Source: Verrucomicrobiota bacterium
GTDB taxonomy: Bacteria > Verrucomicrobiota > Verrucomicrobiia > Chthoniobacterales > UBA10450
Assembly (NCBI GenBank): GCA_003219925.1
Contig: QHQU01000153.1
Location: 1-5,308 of the forward strand
Direction: 5' to 3'
DNA: 5,308 nucleotides
Under the pieces are notes generated by a model. It was not told the DNA's origin. It did no database searches and was given only the letters and a program-made list of their open reading frames with translations. How positions within the stretch are numbered: position 1 is the stretch's first letter; every line of letters begins with the position of its first letter. Shown one piece after another: positions 1 to 5,308 of the stretch. A program made the position numbers and the translations under genes.

Positions 1-585
1 GGTCCGCCGCCGTTGACGGTTAACTTCGACGGCTCAGGCTCCTCCGATCCTGACTCCGGAGACCACATTGCCTCCTACACCTTCAAGTTCGGTGATGGAC
101 AATCGGTGACGCAAAGCACGCCGACTGTTTCGCACACGTACAATAAGGCGGGAACGTATGCGGCGACGCTTACTGTGACCGACTCACACGGCGCGCAGAG
201 CATGAACGCGGCGGAGGTCACGATCACGGTTACCGCACCCGACCTGATTGTTTCTACCCTCAAGGCTGCTAACAATCAGGCGCCACAAGGTGCGAAGATC
301 CCAATAACGGCAACAATCAGTAATATTGGCCAGGCAAACGCTGGGACGTCTCACACCAAATTCGTACTCGACGGCAGCACGGTGCTTGGTGACATAGCCA
401 CGCCAGCTATATCGGCTCAATCGTACGTGTCGGTACAAGTGACTTGGAACACAGCCGGTGTGAAGAAAGGCAACCACACAGTCTCAGCGACAGCCGACAG
501 TAGGAACGAAGTGGCTGAAAGCGACGAAACCAATAACACTAGCGCGCCGGTCACAATCTTCATCCAGGGGAACAGGACAAAGTAG
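1..585 (+). CDS. C-terminal part of an exported PKD-CARDB protein (5' end outside window)
   Basis: The reading frame is open from the first base (Gly-Pro-Pro-Pro-Leu-Thr-Val) to a TAG stop, so this is the end of a longer protein. A TTG at base 13 is not a credible start because it lies inside the PKD domain. Counting from base 1, residues 1 to about 78 form a PKD domain: the FDGSGSSDPDSGD opening, the central FGDG, the HTYNKAGTY strand and the LTVTDSHGA end are all present. Residues 80-194 form a CARDB domain (starting PDLIV, then LDG, TWNT, KKGNH, ADSRNEVAESDETNNTS). Both are Ig-like beta-sandwich folds, known from secreted and surface proteins as adhesion or spacer modules. No enzyme domain is visible in this part, so the full protein's function cannot be given. 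The tail TIFIQGNRTK has no LPXTG, PEP-CTERM or transmembrane anchor. The CARDB domain and tail are paralogous to the end of the next gene downstream. Confidence 0.9.
   Translation, partial: GPPPLTVNFDGSGSSDPDSGDHIASYTFKFGDGQSVTQSTPTVSHTYNKAGTYAATLTVTDSHGAQSMNAAEVTITVTAPDLIVSTLKAANNQAPQGAKIPITATISNIGQANAGTSHTKFVLDGSTVLGDIATPAISAQSYVSVQVTWNTAGVKKGNHTVSATADSRNEVAESDETNNTSAPVTIFIQGNRTK
238..585 (+). repeat. CARDB module, copy 1 of 2 (paralogous to 3507-3851)
   Basis: This stretch encodes about 115 residues from PDLIV to the C-terminus. It aligns end to end with the last 114 residues of the downstream gene. About half of the residues match by eye, with the blocks NNQAxQGxKIP, LDG, VKKGNH, VAES, NNTS and TIFIQGN conserved. 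The DNA has diverged, with only short identical runs such as gtgaagaaagg, so the duplication is old or the modules were acquired separately. Confidence 0.85.
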
Positions 586-615
586 AAAGCCTGCTCAAAA
601 GATGAGTTGAAATCT

Positions 616-647
616 AAACATGCCGCGCAAAAGCGCGGCATGTTTTT
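616..647 (+). terminator. Intrinsic terminator of the PKD-CARDB gene
   Basis: A perfect hairpin has core arms acatgccgcgc (618-628) and gcgcggcatgt (633-643) around an AAAA loop. Two more A-T pairs extend it to 13 bp (616-645), and a run of five Ts (643-647) follows. It starts about 30 bases after the TAG stop. This is a textbook Rho-independent terminator for the upstream gene. The A-rich left flank gives a short T-run on the other strand too, so it might act weakly in both directions. Its stem and 3' flank recur after the next gene. Confidence 0.88.
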
Positions 648-657
648 GTACCATTCT

Positions 658-681
658 ATGAAGCGAGATAAACTCCTATGA
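658..681 (+). promoter_or_regulatory. Possible leader mini-ORF overlapping the start of the 678 gene
   Basis: An ATG at 658 opens a seven-codon frame (MKRDKLL) whose TGA stop overlaps the ATG of the large gene as ATGA (678-681). Such overlaps can couple translation. The large gene has no convincing Shine-Dalgarno sequence in the bases before its ATG (gcgagataaactcct), so a leader peptide or leaderless start is conceivable. This rests only on position and may be chance in so short a stretch. Confidence 0.2.
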
Positions 682-3600
682 AAAAGAACCCCGCATCCGA
701 ATACGGTCTCCTCACCTGGCGTATCTTCATCGCGCTCGTGCTCTGCTCCGGTAGCGCGTGGCTGGCGCTGTTTAGCTTTGCCGCCACCCCCAGGACGGTA
801 AGCTACGTCAGTGGCGGCTTTACCTTCGCCACGCCCGTGGAATTGGTGAAATCGCCGATTAGCCCAATCTTTTTCCAGCAGGACGGCGAGCCTGAAATTC
901 ACGTCGACAATTACGGCGATATATACGTTACCGCGATCAATGGCGTACCTGGTGGAACTGATCTGTGGAAATCCACCGACAAGGGAGCAAGTTTTGTCTA
1001 TCTGGGCGAGCCAGATGGTGCCCAAGACCATTGCAACACGTTATTGCAATGTGCCGGGCTGGGTGGTGGTGACGATTCGACTGATGTTTCGCCGGGCGGT
1101 TACTTGTATGTCTCGAGTCTGTGGATCGGTAACGTGACCGTGTCCACCTCGATGGACGGCGGGACGGGCGGGACCGAGCCGGGTCAAGCGTGGCAGGTTA
1201 ATCCAACAGCGGCGAGTGTGATTGTCGATGATCGGCAGTGGATCGCTGCCTACGGTCCGCAGACGTTAAACATGACTTATCGGCAGGCGCCGGGCACAGG
1301 TGACCTGTTCTTTAACAAGTCCACTGACGCAGGAAAGACCTTCGGCACGCCCGTGCTGATGCGCACTGGAAACAGCACCGAAGGCAATCTGGTTGTCGAT
1401 CCCTATAACGGGAATCTCTATACGACTACGATTCCGACCACTGCTCATAACGAAATCCACCTGCTAAAGTCGACCAATGGTGGTGCGACTTGGGCGGAGA
1501 CGACAGCCTACAGCGGAGCCTCGACCTCGAATGCTGGCCATAAGTTCACGATTTTAGCAGTAGATCGCGGCGGCAATCTCCATCTCGTTTTTAGCGAAAG
1601 TCATGTGGACGGCAGCTTCCACGTTTACCTGACGAGCTCAACGGACCAGGGAGCAACCTGGCTCGCTCCGGTGCAAGTGGATAGTGGGACCGGCGACACT
1701 ACTTTTGCTGTGATGCCGTGGGTGGTGGCGGGTAGCCCAGGTGTCGTGGACATCACCTGGCTTGGCTCGCCCAATTCGCCTAGCACCTTTCCGAGCGCTT
1801 GGTTCGTTTACTTTGCCCAAACGCGTAACGCCCTTTCGACTACCGGTGTCACCTTTAACGAGCAGAAGGTGCTAACCAAAAGCATACACGACCAGGACAT
1901 TTGCTTTAACGGCAGCGGTTGCACGGACAATCCGCGGCAAGGCGGCGGTAATAGAGACCTGCTCGAATATTACACCGTCACAGTCGATCCCACTGGGAAC
2001 GCGAACATCGCTTTCCCCGACAGCCTAACGGTGGATTGCCCGGCGACTACTTGCATAAATAACGCCTGGTTCGTCAAGCAGAGCAGCGGCCCGAGCGCCT
2101 TTGCTCCACCGGCTCCACCTGCTGCGGCTAGCTTCGGACCTAACGTGAATGTCGCCGCCAACGGCGGCGGTGGCGCCGAGCCAAACTCAAAGGTCGATAG
2201 TCATAACTGCATGTTCTCGGCTGCACCTGGTGACCCCGATTTCTGGAAATCGGTTAACAACGGGGCGAGCTTCCTTGCTCCAGTTAACCCGGTGGCGGAT
2301 GAAACTGGGCTCATCGGTGGTGATGAAGACGTTCTGCCCATCCCGCAACTTTCCGGCGCGCGTCCTGATATCCTCTATTTCGCTGACCTAGGCCTCAGCT
2401 CGGTGCATATTAGGAAATCGACCGACGGGGGCGCAACGTGGTTTCCGCCGGGCACAGGTGGAGTCGCAGGCGAGGTGTCGGTTTCTTCTGACCGACAATG
2501 GCTGGCTTTTGATCGCATTCCAACAGCGACTGATACGACGCTCTACGAAATGGATCATGAGCTCGCAACCGAGGTCATTCGCTTCTCGGCGTCGACCAAC
2601 GACGGAGCATGGGCAAGTACAAGCGGTATTACCAATTCAGAGCTACTCCTCCCTCCGGATAGCACTGTTCCGAATACTAATCCCGGTCCTGCCTTTACCT
2701 TTGTCGATCCGACCGACAACAGCCATCAGATTGGCGGCGTATTTTGCGCTTCCACTGTGCGCACCAACCGGGCCCAACCGCCCTTCGGCAAACTACCGAA
2801 CGTGTGGGACGCGATCGGTGCGGCACCAGCGACCGCCGGCGCACCGCCCGGCCCGTTCACTAACAATCCAGTGTTTAAAGGCGTGCAGGATTCATCTAGT
2901 ACAACTCCGCCGCCGCCGGGAGCTACTACTTATGGCAACAACACAGCGAACGATTTCCCGGCCGCAGCTATTGATAAGGCCGGCAATATTTACGTGGCGT
3001 GGGCGATGAATGATGCGCGCATCAATCACTTTAACGTCTGGTACGCGGTCTCTCGCGACCAAGGCAAAACGTTCTATGGACCATTCCAAGTCAGCTCCGG
3101 CCCCGGTCACGCCGTCATGCCGTGGCTCGCAGCCGGTGACGCCGGACGGCTGGACGTTGTCTTCTATCAAACCAATGGCACGCAGGATCCGAATACGAGC
3201 ACGACGGATCAGTGGAACGTCATGTTCGCGCAGTCGCTTAACGCAGCCGCTCGCGAGCCCGTGTTCACGATCAGTCAAGCCAGTGATCACGTAAACCACG
3301 TCGGACCGATTTGTAACCTCGGCCTCCTGTGCGCCAGTGGCACGCGTAACCTGCTCGACTTTTTCCAAGTCGCGATTGGGCCCGACGGTTTGGCGAACGT
3401 CGTTTATGCCGAGGATACAACAGGGCCGAGGCATCCGGAATTCGCGCGGCAGGCTAGCGGCCCGTTGGCGCTCACCAATCCTGTCGTTAGGACCTGTCTG
3501 CCGTTGCCGGACCTGATCGCCCTGAATCTCACATCTACTAACAACCAAGCGAGACAAGGACAAAAGATTCCTTTGACTGTGACGATTAAGAACCAAGGCG

Positions 3601-3851
3601 AAGCGACTGCAGCCGCCTCTAACACGGGATTCTACCTCGACGGTAAACTGATCGGTCAAGTTGGCACTGGCGCGCTGAGCGTTAATCAATCGACCACCGT
3701 CACGTTGACTTGGGACACCTCAAACGTGAAGAAAGGTAATCATAACATATTCGCGATTGCCGATTCGAGTCACGCAGTCGCCGAAAGCATCGAAAACAAT
3801 AACACGAGCAACACGATCACCATCTTCATTCAGGGCAACCAGACAAGGTAA
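678..3851 (+). CDS. Large exported protein with two Asp-box beta-propeller units and a C-terminal CARDB domain
   Basis: This complete gene encodes 1057 residues ending in TAA. ATG at 678 is chosen because a signal sequence follows directly: a KK n-region, a hydrophobic stretch at about residues 16-35 (IFIALVLCSGSAWLALFSFA), and a likely cleavage near SFA-ATP. Asp-box (BNR-like) motifs S-x-D-x-G-x-T/S-F/W occur near residues 99-106, 215-222, 265-272, 321-328, 525-532, 581-588 and 792-799, with a degenerate one at 639-645. These mark sialidase/sortilin-type beta-propeller blades. The propeller region is an internal duplication (about 52-475 and 486-932) joined by a proline-alanine linker (APPAPPAAAS). 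Residues 944-1057 are a CARDB domain. I see no sialidase catalytic set, so an enzymatic role should not be assumed; carbohydrate or protein binding at the cell surface or outside is more likely. Four closely spaced cysteine pairs suit an oxidising compartment. It follows a paralogous-ended gene and is convergent with the tRNA nucleotidyltransferase gene. Confidence 0.93.
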   Translation: MKKNPASEYGLLTWRIFIALVLCSGSAWLALFSFAATPRTVSYVSGGFTFATPVELVKSPISPIFFQQDGEPEIHVDNYGDIYVTAINGVPGGTDLWKSTDKGASFVYLGEPDGAQDHCNTLLQCAGLGGGDDSTDVSPGGYLYVSSLWIGNVTVSTSMDGGTGGTEPGQAWQVNPTAASVIVDDRQWIAAYGPQTLNMTYRQAPGTGDLFFNKSTDAGKTFGTPVLMRTGNSTEGNLVVDPYNGNLYTTTIPTTAHNEIHLLKSTNGGATWAETTAYSGASTSNAGHKFTILAVDRGGNLHLVFSESHVDGSFHVYLTSSTDQGATWLAPVQVDSGTGDTTFAVMPWVVAGSPGVVDITWLGSPNSPSTFPSAWFVYFAQTRNALSTTGVTFNEQKVLTKSIHDQDICFNGSGCTDNPRQGGGNRDLLEYYTVTVDPTGNANIAFPDSLTVDCPATTCINNAWFVKQSSGPSAFAPPAPPAAASFGPNVNVAANGGGGAEPNSKVDSHNCMFSAAPGDPDFWKSVNNGASFLAPVNPVADETGLIGGDEDVLPIPQLSGARPDILYFADLGLSSVHIRKSTDGGATWFPPGTGGVAGEVSVSSDRQWLAFDRIPTATDTTLYEMDHELATEVIRFSASTNDGAWASTSGITNSELLLPPDSTVPNTNPGPAFTFVDPTDNSHQIGGVFCASTVRTNRAQPPFGKLPNVWDAIGAAPATAGAPPGPFTNNPVFKGVQDSSSTTPPPPGATTYGNNTANDFPAAAIDKAGNIYVAWAMNDARINHFNVWYAVSRDQGKTFYGPFQVSSGPGHAVMPWLAAGDAGRLDVVFYQTNGTQDPNTSTTDQWNVMFAQSLNAAAREPVFTISQASDHVNHVGPICNLGLLCASGTRNLLDFFQVAIGPDGLANVVYAEDTTGPRHPEFARQASGPLALTNPVVRTCLPLPDLIALNLTSTNNQARQGQKIPLTVTIKNQGEATAAASNTGFYLDGKLIGQVGTGALSVNQSTTVTLTWDTSNVKKGNHNIFAIADSSHAVAESIENNNTSNTITIFIQGNQTR
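831..2102 (+). repeat. Propeller unit, copy A of an internal duplication
   Basis: This encodes residues about 52-475. Landmarks shared with copy B are GEPEIHVD, LWKSTDKGASF, DDRQWIA (184-190), the Asp box at 321-328, AVMPWVVAG (344-352), a C-x5-C pair (409/415), RDLLEYYTVTVDPTGNANI (426 onward) and VKQSSGPSAF at the end. The order is identical in copy B. Divergence is high, so the duplication is visible at protein level only. Confidence 0.75.
2133..3473 (+). repeat. Propeller unit, copy B of an internal duplication
   Basis: This encodes residues about 486-932. The counterparts of copy A are AEPNSKVD, FWKSVNNGASF, SDRQWLA (604-610), the Asp box at 792-799, AVMPWLAAG (812-820), a C-x5-C pair (879/885), RNLLDFFQVAIGPDGLANV (890 onward) and ARQASGPLAL at the end. 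The offset to copy A grows from about 420 residues at DRQW to about 468 at MPW. An insertion of nearly 50 residues therefore lies between them, in or near the Pro-rich stretch that includes TTPPPPGATTYG. Confidence 0.75.
3507..3851 (+). repeat. CARDB module, copy 2 of 2 (paralogous to 238-585)
   Basis: This encodes residues 944-1057 of the large protein, from PDLIAL to the C-terminal TIFIQGNQTR. It is a CARDB-type beta-sandwich with the same length and order of conserved blocks as copy 1 (NNQARQGQKIP, YLDG, TWDTSNVKKGNH, VAES, NNTS). No cell-wall sorting motif or membrane anchor follows it. Confidence 0.85.
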
Positions 3852-3883
3852 AAAGCGTCTCCAACAGCCAATTCTACGTCTAG

Positions 3884-3914
3884 ACATGCCGCGCCAAACG
3901 CGCGGCATGTTTTT
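3884..3914 (+). terminator. Intrinsic terminator of the propeller-CARDB gene
   Basis: A hairpin with 11-bp arms (3884-3894 and 3900-3910) and a CAAAC loop is followed by five Ts (3910-3914). It begins 33 bases after the TAA stop. Both arms are identical to those of the terminator at 616-647, and the right arm with its flank matches for 20 bases (3900-3919 against 633-652). Only the loop differs (CAAAC against AAAA). Confidence 0.88.
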
Positions 3915-3991
3915 GTACCCGAAGAGTCGGAGTGGCGAAGGTGTTTTGTCGGCGAAAATCGCGCTACCGCACGCGTCCGGCAGATCTGTTT

Positions 3992-4028
3992 CATTCGGCG
4001 TCCAACTTCTAACGTTGGGCGCCGAATG
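3992..4028. repeat. Palindrome between convergent genes
   Basis: Two 15-base arms (cattcggcgtccaac at 3992-4006 and gttgggcgccgaatg at 4014-4028) surround a 7-base spacer (ttctaac). Read as plus-strand RNA every position pairs, one of them as a U-G wobble. Read as minus-strand RNA the same position is a C-A mismatch. It lies 10 bases beyond the stop of the minus-strand gene, where a terminator or mRNA-stabilising stem would sit. Neither side carries a T-run, so it is not a canonical intrinsic terminator. The remaining sequence between 3920 and 3991 shows nothing I can name. Confidence 0.6.
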
Positions 4029-4038
4029 CTCTACTCTA

Positions 4039-5308
4039 TTAAGCTCTTTGGCCTGGCGAGTATTCGCGCTTTACCCAATCGAGGGCTTCTTCCCGATCTT
4101 TCAACGCGCCTTCAAGTTGCAGCGTTTCGACCGCTTCAAGGATCTCCCCGAACTTCGGACCGGGCTTCATTCCGAGTGCGATCAAATCGTCGCCGCGGAC
4201 GAGTGGCGGCGGGATGATTGGTTCGTTTGCGAACTCCTCGCGTTTGCGCAAGAGGAACTCGTAATTGTCCATCATCTGGTGGCTGCTTGCACAGTCGACT
4301 CGATGCAGCTCGAGCTCCTCTTCAAACGTCGGCCGCGCCATGAAGCGCTTCAGTTTTGCCACCCGCATCTTCGGCACATCCTTGAAGACCATGTGCTGGC
4401 GCACCATCTCGACCACTGCGTCGATCTCTGCGCGCGAAAATCGCAACCGTTCCATGATCGATTCGGTCATTGCTGCGCCGATTCGGTCGTGCTCGTTGAA
4501 ACGGATTCGGCCGGTTTCGTCGACAGTCGCGGTCACCGGCTTGGCCACATCGTGAAGTAAAACGGCAAACATGAGAGGCGCCGAAACTTCTTCCGGCAAC
4601 AATTCCAGCATCAGTCGCGTATGCTGAAAAACGTCGCCCTCGGGGTGAAATTGTTCGGGTTGTAAACAACCTTTCATCGCGTCGAGCTCTGGCAAAATTG
4701 CGCGCAGCAATCCGCTCCGATCGAGCAGGTCCCAGCCGCGAACACGGTTCGGGGAAAGAAAAATCTTTAGTAATTCCTCGCGGATCCGTTCCGCGCTGAT
4801 CTCGTTGATCGACGCCGCATTCGCAACGAGCGCGTCCCATGTTCGATTGTCGATCTTGTAATCGAGCACAGTCGCGAAACGAACTGCGCGTAGCATGCGC
4901 AGCCGATCTTCAGCAAAACGGGCGGCGGGATCGCCGATTGCCCGAACAAGTTTTGCTTCTAAGTCAGCGCGGCCACCGACGAAATCGATCACTTCGTTCT
5001 TCGCCGGATCGAAGAACATCCCGTTAATGGTAAAATCGCGCCGCTTCGCATCTTCTTCCGGCGACGAAAATCGCACATCGACCGGATGACGGTGATCCAG
5101 ATACGCGCCGTCCGATCGAAATGTCGCAACTTCAAAATTGAATCCATTCTCGACGACAACGACGACGCCGAAGTGCGCGCCGACAGCGTAGGTGTGCGAA
5201 AAAATCTTCTGCACAATGTCAGGCGTCGCATCTGTCGCGACGTCGAAATCTTTTGCCGCCAAACTGCGGACCATGTCGCGCACGCATCCGCCCGCGAAAT
5301 AAGCGATG
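4039..5308 (-). CDS. cca: tRNA nucleotidyltransferase (probable CCA-adding enzyme) with HD domain, 5' end outside window
   Basis: Class II nucleotidyltransferases of this family add CCA to tRNA 3' ends in the cytoplasm, or poly(A) to RNA. The frame runs from a TAA stop at 4039-4041 to the right edge, giving 422 visible residues. Numbering from the first visible codon (Ile), motif A reads AGGCVRD (5-11), then KDFDVATDATPD with catalytic Asp20 and Asp22. Motif B is RRDFTIN (89-95). The nucleotide-recognition motif EDRLRMLRAVRFA starts at Glu133, and ERIREEL follows in the RNA-binding region. A C-terminal HD phosphohydrolase-like domain has His229, His252-Asp253 and EHD (272-274). The end carries a DLIALGMKPGPKFGEIL motif typical of CCA enzymes. 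GTG at 5283 is not the start because the motif A glycines lie upstream of it. CCA addition is favoured, but CC-adding, A-adding or poly(A) activity cannot be excluded by reading alone. The gene is convergent with the propeller gene. Confidence 0.92.
   Translation of the reverse strand, partial: IAYFAGGCVRDMVRSLAAKDFDVATDATPDIVQKIFSHTYAVGAHFGVVVVVENGFNFEVATFRSDGAYLDHRHPVDVRFSSPEEDAKRRDFTINGMFFDPAKNEVIDFVGGRADLEAKLVRAIGDPAARFAEDRLRMLRAVRFATVLDYKIDNRTWDALVANAASINEISAERIREELLKIFLSPNRVRGWDLLDRSGLLRAILPELDAMKGCLQPEQFHPEGDVFQHTRLMLELLPEEVSAPLMFAVLLHDVAKPVTATVDETGRIRFNEHDRIGAAMTESIMERLRFSRAEIDAVVEMVRQHMVFKDVPKMRVAKLKRFMARPTFEEELELHRVDCASSHQMMDNYEFLLRKREEFANEPIIPPPLVRGDDLIALGMKPGPKFGEILEAVETLQLEGALKDREEALDWVKREYSPGQRA

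Noticed and set aside
646..672. Possible -35 (TTGTAC) and -10 (GATAAA) promoter for the large gene
   Set aside because: The spacer is 15 bases and the match is weak, and it would put the transcription start at the start codon. This is not enough to annotate.
735..746. Cys23 in LVLC as a lipoprotein lipobox
   Set aside because: The residue before the cysteine is Leu rather than Gly, Ala or Ser, and the hydrophobic stretch continues well past it, so ordinary signal peptidase cleavage near SFA-ATP fits better.
417..1031. Minus-strand open frame of 204 codons
   Set aside because: It runs antisense through the CARDB end, the terminator and the signal sequence of real genes, and has no domain-like sequence.
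2508..2525. FDRIP (residues 611-615) as a sialidase FRIP-type motif
   Set aside because: It lies mid-protein in copy B, not at the first blade. The matching position in copy A reads AYGP, and no arginine triad or other catalytic set is apparent. Sialidase activity is therefore not claimed.
4000..4020. Integron attC site
   Set aside because: The R-box-like sequences fit the consensus, but there is no room for the inner L boxes and loop, and there is no integrase or cassette array nearby. It is kept only as an unexplained palindrome.
3757..4560. Long plus-strand open frame of 267 codons across the end of the propeller gene and the antisense of the tRNA nucleotidyltransferase gene
   Set aside because: It overlaps two well-supported genes, runs through a terminator hairpin, and its translation has no recognisable domain. 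It is a shadow frame.
5281..5283. GTG as start of the tRNA nucleotidyltransferase
   Set aside because: The frame continues upstream to the window edge with I-A-Y-F-A-G-G-C, which completes the family's conserved motif A. The true start is beyond the window.

Overview
The window looks like a piece of a Gram-negative-type bacterial chromosome with medium-high GC and weak ribosome binding sites. The style of the large exported proteins (lysine-rich n-region, a hydrophobic segment ending in SFAATP, Asp-box propeller plus CARDB) resembles soil Verrucomicrobia. That placement is an inference from protein style, not proof. No mobile element, CRISPR array, rRNA or tRNA gene is visible.

Layout. Bases 1-585 hold the 3' end of a plus-strand gene for an exported adhesion-like protein, with a PKD domain followed by a CARDB domain. 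A strong intrinsic terminator follows at 616-647. Only about 30 bases later, at 678, begins a complete gene for a 1057-residue exported protein. It has a signal sequence, two tandem copies of an Asp-box (BNR-like) beta-propeller unit, and a C-terminal CARDB domain paralogous to the one upstream. It ends at 3851 and is followed by a near copy of the first terminator at the same distance from the stop. A 187-base convergent intergenic region (3852-4038) holds that terminator and a second, 15-bp-arm palindrome. From 4039 to the right edge, on the minus strand, lies a class II tRNA nucleotidyltransferase / poly(A) polymerase family gene (probably the CCA-adding enzyme) with an HD domain. Its first codons lie beyond the window.

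How the genes relate. The two plus-strand genes are neighbours with a shared C-terminal module and shared 3' flank. They probably make secreted or surface proteins of related design, with variable N-terminal domains and a common CARDB end. The minus-strand gene is a housekeeping tRNA-maturation enzyme with no evident link to them.

I do not see a clearly novel system. The points most worth a second look are the duplicated CARDB-plus-terminator 3' module, the internally duplicated propeller with paired cysteines, the crowded start region of the 678 gene, and the unexplained palindrome at 3992-4028.
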